Shown piece by piece: positions 14,081-26,000 of a stretch of 64,000 nt of DNA (positions are counted from its first letter, which is position 1; each line of letters opens with the position of its first letter). This stretch comes from Ifrita kowaldi. Its lineage: Eukaryota > Chordata > Aves > Passeriformes > Cinclosomatidae. The translations under genes were made by a program, and so were the position numbers. The stretch covers positions 416,364 to 480,363 of the forward strand of contig VZRS01011915.1 in the NCBI GenBank assembly GCA_013398055.1, written 5' to 3'. The notes below the pieces were generated by a model. That model had not been told where the DNA came from and ran no database searches. It saw only the letters and a program-made list of their open reading frames with translations.

Positions 14081-16871
14081 GACGTTTTCGAAGTAGTCTT
14101 TACACTGGCATTGTTCCCAGCTTATGGTTGAGTGGCTCCTGGTAGTTGACTACACTACGCACTTTAAAGAGGAAGGCAACAAAGGTCAAGTTGTTCATAA
14201 AATCAGAAGTGAAATGTCAGCAACAATTTAGTCTAAATAAAATATTTCCCCGAAGATAAGAAGTACCCATTATAAGACATTCCTTCCAACTACATTTCTA
14301 TGCTATTGAATTCATCAGATAAGAATTGGACAGTTGACAAAAATGAAATGCCAATATGTAAGATAAATATCTCTAGAATATTTTCTCTGTAAAAGCCAAG
14401 AAAAAAGATAGGCTTTGATTTTGGGAGAGAGTGAAGGCTTGGTTTCATTTGAGATATAAACTCAGAAACTAAGTTAAAAGTATTTCTTATTGTGGCACCA
14501 AATTTAGCTTGAGTTTAAAGTTAAAAGCCAACAGGTGATTAATAAGTTCAGTATAGTGTTGTTAGTTTACACTGTGACACACTTTATTGTAATAGTACCA
14601 TTTCTTGCAAAGTGTGCAGTTTACCTCATTGAGTCTTATCTGGTAATGGAACAGTTTGAGAGTAGGGTTCACCCCTTTTCTAGCTTTTTTTTTTCTGTCT
14701 GGAATAGAAGTTCACAGTCCTCTCTTCTGTCTCTTGTCCTTGAACCCAAACACATGCCCATTCTGATGAAGCAGAAAGGAATCCCTCCTGCATTGGTGTC
14801 AGGGTGTGATGACCTGCAATATAACAGAGGGAGCAATTGGTGCAAAGACTGAGTCCAGTGAGGGAAGCAGAACCTGGTGTGGGAGAGCTATGAAGCCTTT
14901 GGCAGGGCTCAAATTCGTATTTTAATATGCAAAAATATAGCTGTTGAGACTGACTTGATCTCAAAGGTCTTTATAATTCAGATGACTATGACTACTTTGG
15001 GCTGTCTTAAAAATATGAGCTTCAGGATTTTCCCTGGTTTTCAGAACCAAGGAAGATTGATGTTTGTGGTTCTGTTGTGCCTAAATATTCTGTATGAATA
15101 AAATAGTTGCACTGGTTAAAAGGATCCAATATTCAATGGATGGCCCTCATCTTTTACTCTTTCAAAAACAATTTGGTTAATACTTCTGGGACTCATGATA
15201 TGTCTTTAGTACTAAAGAAACTCCTAGTTTCAGGAACTCAGTTTAACAGAGATTCTTATTTTAAAGGTTCTAAGACTGTGAACCTTGAATGACAAAAAAT
15301 GTAGTTTATGTAGCTTCTGTTTTGATTAGTATTTGAATCATTTTATTATTATTATTCTATTGAGCAATAAAACCTAATTTGAGACTCGGTAAAGCAGTGT
15401 TTTTAGATCTTCGGCTTAATTTATAGCATGCTCAGTTCTTGCTGAATTAGCTTTCAGATTCCATGTGGTAGTTACTAAGAGTAACTGATGATTCAATTAC
15501 AGGGTATTTAATCAATCTATCTAACAAATATTTTGTCATATTGAAGACTTAAGTTTATTTGCAAACATTGATAAGACATTATTTTGTTGATATTGGCTAT
15601 TAAAACAAAGGGGTTGACATGATGGATTTTAGAAAGTGCATCATGTAGACAACTCCTTTTGGTCCTGTCAAGATCATGTAAGGTTTGAGAGTGTTCCAGT
15701 AGATTAATCATAACAGAAGGTTTTATGCCCCAACAAAGATCATATAGCACAAAAGGTATTGAGATGCCTTGAAATGTTATCCTCTTCAGAAAATTAAAAA
15801 AAAAAAAGAAGTGTTGTGTTTATGACTGAACTGGCTATTTCATGCCTTAATTGTATGTGGTTACCAGGGCCTCAAAAGTCCAATGTACTCTTAGATGCAA
15901 CATTTTCACAGTTCCTCATAACATATCATAACATAACAGGCATTATGTTATAATAACAAGGCTAGAATTCTAAAAAGTGGACCCAAGTCTCTTGCTCCTT
16001 TGTTTTCCTTCATTTGCTCCAACATGAAGATTTATTATGAGACTTAGTGATATCAGAATATGAGGTCATTTGTTCATTCCTCCCTTAATAAATATTAACT
16101 TATTTGATCAAGAAATCATGTCACCTCACAAAACTATCCATGTTGTGATTAAGGTGCTGTTCAGACAGGTCTCAGACACAGTGCTCTCACAATTATCTGA
16201 TTGAAAACAAAAGAAACCCTGCTACTTAAACATTAGTTAACATTTCATTAAGGAATGCATACAAGCCTGGATCTTTTTATTATGAAATGTGTACCTACTG
16301 AATACAAACGCATAGATCTTGTTATACTTCCATGACACAAAGACTGATGTGTTGCTGGTTTGCTAACAAATTATCTTTCTAACCAAACAACACTCTGACT
16401 GTAATTTACTGCAGCTTTTCATATTTTGATGGATAGCTGCAATTCAAAGGATGAATTTTAGGTTATAAAGCTGGCTAAGTTAGGATGTCTTTCCCCTTCT
16501 CCCACAAATGTGGATGAAAACTGGGTCATTACTATACGTGTATCTCCATGTACACAGTTTTCCATAGGTGTATTATATACTCTGTTACTCGCATTTGGAT
16601 TTTGTGTGGGATCAAGTATGCATTACAAAACAAAAGCCTAAAGACCACCCAGGCTGGCATTCACTTCATGAGAATATCGAATCAAACTAGGTTGAAGTAT
16701 GCTCTTCTAGAATCGAGGCAGAGGAGACAAGTGATTTTAATAAAAAATCTATTTACCTTGTTTATACAGAAGAACAGAATCTAATCTATTTGTGTGCCCA
16801 TCTGGACTAGATTGCTCATTTTAAGTTAATTTAGCAAATGATAGACTGCGACTGGCCTTTTTTTTTCCCAG

Positions 16872-17063
16872 GAGAAGAGGTTGACAGACAGCTGTGTAGA
16901 GATGCCATCTACCCAATCCCGGTGGTGTGTGAAGCGCCGTGCCCAAAGGACTGTGTGCTCAGCATGTGGTCTGCGTGGTCCTCCTGCTCACACACCTGCT
17001 CCGGCAAAACCACAGAAGGGAAGCAGATGCGCGCCCGCTCCATCCTGGCGTACGCAGGTGAAG
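16872..17063 (+). CDS. THSD7A: THSD7A internal exon (window exon 1)
   Basis: This 192-nt exon starts with two bases of a Gly codon split by the upstream intron and ends with one base of another Gly codon. The acceptor is a T-rich tract ending CCCAG; the donor is G|GTAAGG. It reads GEEVDRQLCRDAIYPIP, then a Cys-Pro-Lys-Asp-Cys hinge, then the TSP1 core MWSAWSSCSHTC and a basic stretch ending ILAYAGE. It therefore closes one repeat and opens the next. The WSAWSSC motif carries the Trp ladder that is typically C-mannosylated in this family. The CSHTC motif is close to, but does not exactly fit, the O-fucose consensus because Gly is not at the expected spacing. An open frame continues about 80 nt into the intron by chance. 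Identity is from collinearity with human THSD7A from memory. Confidence 0.95.
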
Positions 17064-20000
17064 GTAAGGGCTCACACTCTCGCGGGCTCCTGTCTGATTG
17101 TGAATGCTCAACTGTCTTTGTAACGTCACAGGAATTTCTTGATTGACAGGAACAAATTATTAGGTGGAGTTGTGGGTTTTTAAATATAGCAAAATTGTTT
17201 AAATGGTTGTCCTGCGTTTACTCCTGGTACCTAGAGCTGTTTCAAAGAGGTTTCATTTTGCTCATTTCAGTGAATGTTACTATGTTTTTATTAATATGCT
17301 CAATGTTACTGTTTCTATTTCAGATATATGATTTTCTTGTTTTCTATTAAAATTACATAAGGCAAACAGTTTATCCGATACAGACTAGCAACCCTAATTT
17401 AGGTCCAATTTGAAAGGATATAAGTATCCTGAATGCTGAAAAGATGAGAATTTCGATGGCTCAAATGTTAGCATATGGGTTTTGTAGTTTCTTATCTCAA
17501 ATTGGTAATTTATATTACCCCACTAACATTTTTATTCATAGCAAGGCTTTGGTTTTTGCCCTGCAAGCCCTCACTTGTGAATGGTTTCCATTTATTCAAA
17601 TGGTCCTTGTGCAGTGTCTGCAGCAAATGCAAAGGGAAGACATAGCTGGAATATAAAGGAGAAGAAGAAACAGGTTTTAGATATGGGTTCATGGCTATTC
17701 TTTGATGATTTTCCCTGGTTCCTGTAGCTCTTGGTTAGTTTTAAGTATTTGGAGAGGAGGAAATATATTCTGTATATAATAGGGTTTGAAAACGGCCATG
17801 TCAGGTGTGCCAGGGTCCAGCTCATAAAATGCCTCATGCAACACCAGGAGCCAGGAGACATAGGCACCAAAGAGTTCTTGGAAGGTGTTTACCCACATGT
17901 ATTACTGACAGAAAAGTTAAGTGTCCTCAATATAAAAGGTATGCATGCATGTGTTACTTCTTTTAAACTGTTAAGCATTTTATTACTTTACATTAAGATG
18001 AATTTAGCTGAAAAGTGAAAGCTGCAAGGTATGGAAACAGTGAAACAGAGTATTTGTAAACTTTGTTGTTTGCAGACACAGCTAACTTTGCTGAAAGTGT
18101 ACTGTGTATTTGACAGAATTTGAGTGATTGTAAAAAAATTAATATAGCATAGCACTTTCAACCTTTTCTCTGAAATGAACCTTTGCTAGAAATGTAAGTG
18201 ACAGAACTATAAGAACTATCTTTTAGTAGCTGATTCAAATCATAAGTTATTTAGATGGATCTATGTAACAAAGTAGAAACACTTTTAAAATTATAAACAA
18301 AATTGGGTTTATTTGCCCTTTTTTTTTACAGCGTACCAAACAGACTCATTTTGGGGGAAACACAGAGCCAGATAATTAAAATAAACATATATTCAGGTGC
18401 TTCTTCCTTGACCATGTTGGTCAAAACAATAGATTTTCAATATGCTTTTGTACCTTTACTGGAGACAGAAATTTAAACTCCTGACAAGCATGCCACAGAA
18501 GTGGAAACCTTAATTACTGAAAAAATTATTCCACTTTCTTATGCTTAATCTTAAAAGGTACTCCTTATTCTGACTTTGATACTTAATACAACCTAGGTTA
18601 ATTTACAAAGCTACAGATGCAGCAAAGCTGTTCAGCATAGCCTGGATTTTAGGTATGTGAATTTTATTCCTGTTTGTTGTGCAATGATCACAATCAGCAG
18701 AGAGTGGTCACAAAGACAGACAGATCTCAAACCACAGAGGTTGTAGGGAAGAAATCCCTAAAGTAAGGCTGAGAAAGCTAACTCATTACCTGGGTATTGC
18801 AGTGCTTCGGCTTTGCTCAAATCCTGGCCTCTTTCCTGCAATTTCAGATGAAGTTATTCTGTGCTTTTTTTAAGGATACAAGCTGGTAGGTCTACCCAGC
18901 TTACAGGAGTGCACTCACATCTTGGTCAGATCTCTTCAACATTGTGCTCCTTTGCACTCTGTACGAACTCCAAAGAATGAAAATATATAAATAAGTGAAA
19001 GAACCTTCCAAGGCTTAGGGTATTTTTACAACTCTAGCTGGAAGGTACTTTTCACCTTTTCTTGTATTATATTCAAAATGTATCAGTTTAACTTTTATTT
19101 TTTATGCTTCAGTGGAATTAGAGTTACTGTCATTTTTGTCCTCTTACTCCTGTTATGCCTTTTAGTCATTTGTTACGTGACAAATAACTGAATGACTTTT
19201 CACCTCTAGAATTCCATGACCGAGATCAGCTGTGCTCCCAAAACATAAAATACTGGGAGCTGGGAGGTCATTTCATGTTCTAGGAGCAAAGAATATATTC
19301 ATGTATCTGAACATCTGTATTCCGTTGATACAAAAGGAAGCTTCACATGAACATCTTTTGGAAAACGTACAGTTCTCAGTTCTATTCCGAACTTAGAAAA
19401 AATGCACAGAACTGTAGATGGAAGCTCTGTAAGCATCATGTATAACTAAAAATTCCAAGTTGCATAAATGTAAGACAAATCATTCCATTTTCACGTTAAA
19501 ACTGAGTTCTGAAAACAGCTATCAGTTCTGTTCAGGTGAGCAGTCACGCAAGTGTTTTCTTTTGGATTTCTGAACCTTTTCTTGAACTGTTGGTATGAGA
19601 GACAGACCAGGTTAAGTAAGCTATTCCATAGTAATTTCTGTACAATGTTGCCATGAGTTTTTACCCAAAACACAATAGGACAAATATATTGTACATAAAT
19701 ATATTCTATTCCTATTATATATCGGGATTGGATATTAATTAAAGAAAAAATATGCAAGACTGCTGCCAATCCATGAATAAGGCTGAATTTGTATTGTAAG
19801 ATGACATTAAGGAGTCCAAGTGTGGGACCTTGATCACACACATCCTCCTGCTAGTCATTCAGTCCACAAGCCTAGGAAGATCAAAGCATTGCAGGCATTA
19901 CATATGCAGTGGATACTGCAATCCCTCAAAGTATCTGAAGCATTTAATTTTTGTTCGTTTGGGTACTTAAACATGAACACCCCATTGAAATTTTTGAGGA

Positions 20001-23000
20001 TCTATAGATACATGTGAAATAGGTTTTTTTATCTGGCTCTCAGATGGTTTTTTTATCAAGTATTGTCTGTGATTGTTCAGTTTCTCTCCTCTTTGAAATG
20101 AAAAATACTATATTCTGCCACTTTTCTTGGTAGATAACTGTCTGTAATAGAGCTATGTCATTTCACACCTAAGAAATTATTTTTCCTCTTATTTCCCAGC
20201 TATCTCTGCTGCTGAATTGGTTTGAAGAAACCATCAAGTTAACGTAACTGGCCACCAGGAAACAACCACAGCCTAACAATTTTATTTTTTTTTATTACTT
20301 GGAATAGGAATAATTCATCAGTATTATAGTAATTCCTCAGTGTCGAGAATAGGTTCACAGGAAAAATATAAGCCCTATGTAAATTACAACAGTGACAAAG
20401 CTTTCTAATGAGCTCTGGGATACTGACTGCCCCTCCAGCACCACAGAGATTTCTGCTTGAGCCAGGAGCTGACCTCAGTTGTACACCCTCTAATCATCAT
20501 TTCCTCATTCTGAACAAGACCCTTTTCTTGTGGTCAAACTGCAGAGCCTCAAGCACGGTGTGGTCATGCACATCTGGGATGGGTTTATTTACTTGCATTC
20601 ACTGGAGAGAAAGGAGTCTCTTCACAAGATAAATACTTACTGTGCTTTGTGAGATGACTCCATGTGGAAATGAGTGTCACAATAACCATTTTTGATATTT
20701 TTTCTGAGATCATTGTCCTCAGCTTGAAGGTTTGAAAGGCAAACTGATTTATAAATTTGCCTGTCTGTGAGACTGCCTATAGTGTTAGCTCATTTGTGTC
20801 ACTGTCAAATATATCTTCATGGTACAGTAAGAAACTCAGAAAAGTCACTGTCTCAAAATATAAAATGACAGCAAAGGACATAGTGATGTTACCTGATACA
20901 TCATACAGTTGTTCTGCATAAATCTAGTAAGGTATCATATACAGCTCAGCCTCACTCTTGAATGTAGGATTTGTCTATTTTTCATTTTATATTCTGTTTA
21001 ATATTTCTGCTCTTTTTTTATTCCCTTCTCACAATAAATCTTATATAATTAGTAGTGTGCACTGAGACAGGTTCACATTACTACTAGACCTGAGACTAAG
21101 AAGTACTAAATGAATCCTAGTGTTTCAGTAAGTAATATATATGTAGATTGATTCTGTATTGATCATACACTGCCACAGAGTGACACTGGCAAATTGGTGC
21201 AATACAGCACAACATTAATGTTGTGGATACATCCCAAGTTTCATTAGTAATACTGATTTTGGAAAATTAAAGATTTAAAACCCCACCCCCCCCNNNNNNN
21301 NNNNCCCAAAAAAATCAAAAACTAAACCAAAACCAAAAAAAACAAAAGTCAAATGCAAAGAGGAAACTAAGATGGCTTAAAAGCTTAATTTAATAAAATG
21401 AGAGTGAAGGGAATTTTTTTTTACATATTCTCTTAGGGCAGGGATGCATATGCATGTCAATATTTTACTATGGGTATTACATGCTCATAGATTAGCAAAG
21501 TGTAGTGCCAGAAGGACTATTTGGTATGACCTCATATATCACAGACCACTCAACATCACAGTTAGATAATACAGAATATCAGTTGTCCGTCAAATATTCT
21601 GTTTGACAGGGACCAACAGCTCTTACTTCTCATCTATCTGCAAGACTGATTTATTTAACATATAAGAAATAGCTGGATCAAAGGAGTTTCTTCTCAACAC
21701 TTAGCAAATTATTGTTGATATGTTTTAAGTTTTTATTCCTGATAAAATTCCAGTGCAGTTTGACTTCGTAGTTGCAAACAAGAAGTCATGCTTAGGGTTT
21801 TTTAATGTATTTACTCTTCCTACACTTCTTGAGTTTGTTTTTAGTTTTTGTATTTTCCTGGCTTGAAATAAGTGCTTGGTAATTAAATCTGAAAGCATAA
21901 AATTGGGTAATTGTTTTACCAGCAAATTGCTAATTCACAAAAGAATAAGTTTTGGAGAACTTGAGGTTTTTCATGAAACAGGACTAAAAAAACCCCACTT
22001 AGTTTTGGGATTGTGAAAACTGAATTTTCAGGCAAGACTTACTAAGTGACCTGACACCTGTGTGAGAAAGGCAAGCCAGGGCAGGGTACGTTACTGTGTT
22101 CTTTTGCTCAGGAGCCCATCAGCTCAGAGTGCTGACTGTAGTGAGGGGTCAGGGATACAAATCCTATCCTGGAAAAGACTTGAGGACAGATCTCTTATTT
22201 CCCGTGGGTCCACGCTGCATCCTGACCTGTGTGTGTAGGACAGGTCTGCTTGGTTTGTATAACTGATATACTCCAGGTGAGGAAGCATCAATGTTTGCAG
22301 AACAGGAACAGTCTTTGTTCTGACTGTGTCTGTTTTCAGGAAGTTCAGCTGCCTTGAGAAGTGCCTACCTCATTCCCACAACAAAGAAATGAGTAACACT
22401 TCACTCACTAGAATACAAGAGACACTTCAGTCACATCTGTTTTCTCAAACTTTAAGATTATTCCAACTGTTTTGAAATGCATTTATAAAACTATACGCAT
22501 TTGCAAAAACGAGTTATATCAAAATGATTAATTAAAATGATCCTAAATGCTTAAAAAAATGTTTGGCATTTTGAAATTCAAAAGTTATCAAGTCAATGTC
22601 AGAAAAAAAGATTTATAAAATCCAATCATTGAATATCCTAGAGCAAGGTGTCTTACCCATTAGCAGCTCCAAATCAGGCAGAAAAGAAATCTAAGCATAT
22701 GACAATTCTGTTAAAGCTTTCAAGGAAACAATGTCACATCTCAGCTACTTTATGAGCAGAACGCAAGTCCCTCTGCAAACCTAGTCTTTCATTTCCAAGT
22801 CCACTTTGCTTAAAAGTCCAAAGCCAAAACTAAATGCTTCAGCTCCAACTGCTTTTTATATCCTTGAAATTATTTTTAGTACTGCCAAGCAGTTATTTAC
22901 TGTCATCTGATCATCTATTATTAAAGGATATGTTTATTATTGTATGTCCCTTTTCCACATATTCTGATGAATTCAAATGTCTGTTTTATTTTTTTCCTGT

Positions 23001-26000
23001 GATACTCATTTATTTTTATATTCCTGTCAAACCTGTCCTCACCTGGAGATATGCTCATGAAGTTGCTACCCCGACACAGATGTTGTAAAGGGCATCTCTG
23101 ACTGCCGGTTTTCCAACCCCTTCTGCATTTTCTGTACCTAGTTAAATTGGAGGAAGCACAAGAGAATGTTGTTTTCCTGTAGAGAATGGCACATTGATTT
23201 TTATTTTAGTAATATTATTTCCACATTTTGTTCAGTCTTTGAATGTTTTTTTAACTCCTGGTTTAATCTGAACAGAACTGGATTCCCACTGAGCTGAAGA
23301 CATTCATGCTGCAATGTTTTTCATTTACAAGTAATGTCAATCTCATTTCATTAGCTGAGTATACATTCTTGCATAGCTGTCAAAACTGAACCTTAGTTGT
23401 CACTTTATTCTCAAATGTCTTAAGAAATGGTGACTGTGGCATTCAATTCTGGGAAAATATTTTCCCCCCCCACATCCCATTTAATTTTTAAATTTCATTA
23501 AATAGTTCCCTTGTGTATTTTCTTGAGCTAACATCAGATGGAAATACTTATTTTATTAACCTTCCCTACATCTTTTAAATTTTCCTTATTTAACCGTACT
23601 AATGGAGGAACATGTCTAGACTCCTCACATGGATCAATTTTCTCTTCCATGACAAATAGTCTTTGACTTTACTATTTTTTTCTCTTCAAAATACACTCAC
23701 TTTCCTAATTTACTTGCTTATATTCCTATCTGCTGGGTTTAGCTGATTTTTTTTTCTTGAGGGATGTTGATTAGATAACTTTACAAATTTGTTACATAAT
23801 CATAATTCTATTTTACCATTTGTTTTTTTATTTCCTTTTTTAGGAAAATATGTCTGGCTTTTTATTTTTATGCTCTGCACACTGACATGTATTTTAAACA
23901 ATTCTAATAGATTTGCATCCTTTCTGAACCAAAAAAAAAAAAAAAATTCAAGTTATTCTTTAATTGCATTCACTATTTGTAGGTTTTTCTAATCCCCCTT
24001 TGCAAAATTTAAGATTAGCTAGTCTGTGGCATGACATCTCAACTAATATGATGTTTACTGTTGCTTGGTTACATCAGTATTTTTTAAAAAAAGCCAGAAA
24101 CTAAAAATATTCCTAGAGAAATAAATTGAGAATTATGATTTTATCTTGTGTTTTCATTAGAATGGACCTTTTCTCATGTGTACCTCAGATCTAGACCGCA
24201 CAGAACAACTTGGGGTATAAAGTATTTTTATACTGGTGACTTGACTTTCTTGTGTTGGAGTATTTGAAGTGTCCATTGTTTCTTTGATTACATTTACTTT
24301 TTTGTTTAATTTCAACAATGAGTGCTTGAAACTCCTTCCCTCCTACATATCTGTAGAGCAGACAGTCAACGTGAAGTTCAGTGCTGGGATCTAAAGAATA
24401 ATATACTCTACAACATGCATTTGGTGTGAGCATACATTTTTCTTTTTAGAGAAAAGTCGTATGGGTCATCAGCATTAACTAACAAAAAGCTCCTCTTTCG
24501 GTTATCTTTCTTACTTTTCTTGTCTTTTAGGAGAGGCTTAAAATGTTGTTTAGATTTTTCACTGCCTTTTCATCCGTTGGAGATAGGAGTCCCCTTGTTC
24601 CTTATAGGCCAGAATCTTACACCTGGATTCTGAGTGTCTAATAACACCAGATATTTAGCGGGCGTGAGATCTGCTCACAGGGCTGAACATCTAATAGCCT
24701 GTGATCAACTCGGGTAGGAAAGACCTCTTCATTTCTCCTGGAGGATTGGGAGGCCAAAGTAGTTTTCAAGTGCTTGAATATAATAAACTGAACATAAACT
24801 GAACATACTATCTGAAACCAAACACAACAAAGACAACATTTTCTGAGCTTTTCTTCACAATCATTGACACTTGATTGCATTTTAATCTGAACCTCCTTTG
24901 TTGTCTTAATCTGGACCTGAAATTGCCAGCTGTGCCATCCTCTTTGGTTTACATAACATGGATAAATATCCACTAGGAGCTCTGACAAGAGCTCTAAAAA
25001 ACTTGTCAATTGATCTGTGCATTACACATAAACAGTGGTCTTTACCCATGCATAACTAGAATAATTAACCATTTCTTCTGCCTAGAGCCTTCATACGTCC
25101 TTATGTGATGTCTTGCAGTCTCTTTTAGAGAACCCCAAAATTGTAAGGCTGTGGATTACTCCAAGCACATTAGTGTGTTATAGAAGTTATGATAATTTTG
25201 TTATCCCTTTGGTATAGACTTATACACTGTCCATAAACAGTCTGTTCTGTGTGGCTTGTTGACTGAAATTTGTCAAAGTCAATGTTAGGCATATGAAGAG
25301 GAGGAAAAAGAATCAGCATTTCTTTCATGTAATCAAACTGATAATGCATGTAACCAAACTGATAAAATATAACTAAGAAAATTTCAAAGTGGGTTTGTGG
25401 TATGGGTTTTTTAAATAAAAAAAAAAATTTCTCCTTCTACTGAATGATCTTTTGCCCTCTTTTATTGTTCCAGGAGGAATACAGTGCCCAAACAGTAGTG
25501 CCCTCCAGGAAACACGCAGCTGTAACGAGCACTCTTGCACTGTGTACCACTGGCAGACCGGTCCGTGGGGACAGTGCATAGAGGACACGTCTGTCTCTGC
25601 TTTCAACTCCTCTGCCAGCTGGAACGGGGAGGCCACCTGTTCCGTGGGGATGCAGACAAGAAAGGTCATCTGTGTGAGAGTCAACGTGGGACAAGTAGGC
25701 CCAAAAAAGTAAAGATCTTTAAAAATATCTTCATGCTGTAATTATGTTTGGATTCTACTGCTTTATATTTTTATCACCGATGACTGCTTGCAAAGGCAAA
25801 AAGACCCTCTCTTTTGTGTTCTCATGAGGGAACATTTCATCTTCTAAAAATACAAAACTGGCACAACAGGAAGGCTAGATAATACCTTTCTCACTGTGGA
25901 TTTTTATGGGTGGTATTTACAGTGGTTATTCTACTGACAGCTGAATAAATCCAGTTGGGTCCTTGTCACCGTCACGTTGAGTCACGATAAAATTCTTGGA

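Larger units (their letters stand above)
1..16871 (+). other. THSD7A intron, 5' end outside the window
   Basis: AT-rich non-coding sequence ending at the acceptor of the first exon in the window. I found no match to the preceding THSD7A segment (a Cys-rich stretch ending Asn-Ser-Asp-Gly), so that exon should lie upstream and this intron exceeds 16.8 kb. It contains a 24-bp tandem duplication (1885-1932), a T/G-rich simple tract near 8050-8105 and another near 12925-12985, and an antisense CR1 fragment at 13611-14080. The remaining ORFs are short, AT-rich and without recognisable domains. Confidence 0.85.
17064..25473 (+). other. THSD7A intron (8.4 kb)
   Basis: Phase-1 intron between GTAAGG and TTCCAG. 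It is AT-rich with no recognisable gene. It holds the 11-base N run at 21294-21304 flanked by C- and A-runs, and a 16-A run at 23931-23946. A modestly GC-richer stretch around 22050-22260 has no identity I can assign. ORFs of about 90-123 codons on both strands (for example 17731-18018 +, 24638-25009 -) show no domain features. Confidence 0.85.

Noticed and set aside
14225..14290. Text resembling an interspersed element (CCCGAAGATAAGAAGTACCC and TATAAGAC)
   Set aside because: It vaguely recalls a known vertebrate repeat word, but it is too short and diverged for me to name.
1..16800. Possible additional THSD7A exon upstream
   Set aside because: I looked for the expected Cys-rich segment ending Asn-Ser-Asp-Gly with a phase-1 donor and found none. 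My reading by eye is not exhaustive, so a very short exon is not formally excluded.
16838..17146. 102-codon ORF starting with ATG upstream of window exon 1
   Set aside because: Its middle is the real exon (16872-17063), but the start lies in the intron before the splice acceptor and the end runs past the GTAAGG donor. The ATG is not a THSD7A start.
17592..18018. Overlapping ORFs of 92-95 codons on both strands
   Set aside because: Neither shows a domain, codon pattern or splice context, and THSD7A exons 1 and 2 are contiguous in the protein without an exon here.
23931..23946. Poly-A run as the tail of a processed pseudogene
   Set aside because: No upstream coding-like body and no flanking duplication were recognised.
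25373..25694. Minus-strand ORFs of 85-103 codons over window exon 2
   Set aside because: Antisense shadows of the conserved exon; the + strand reading joins neighbours in phase and matches THSD7A.
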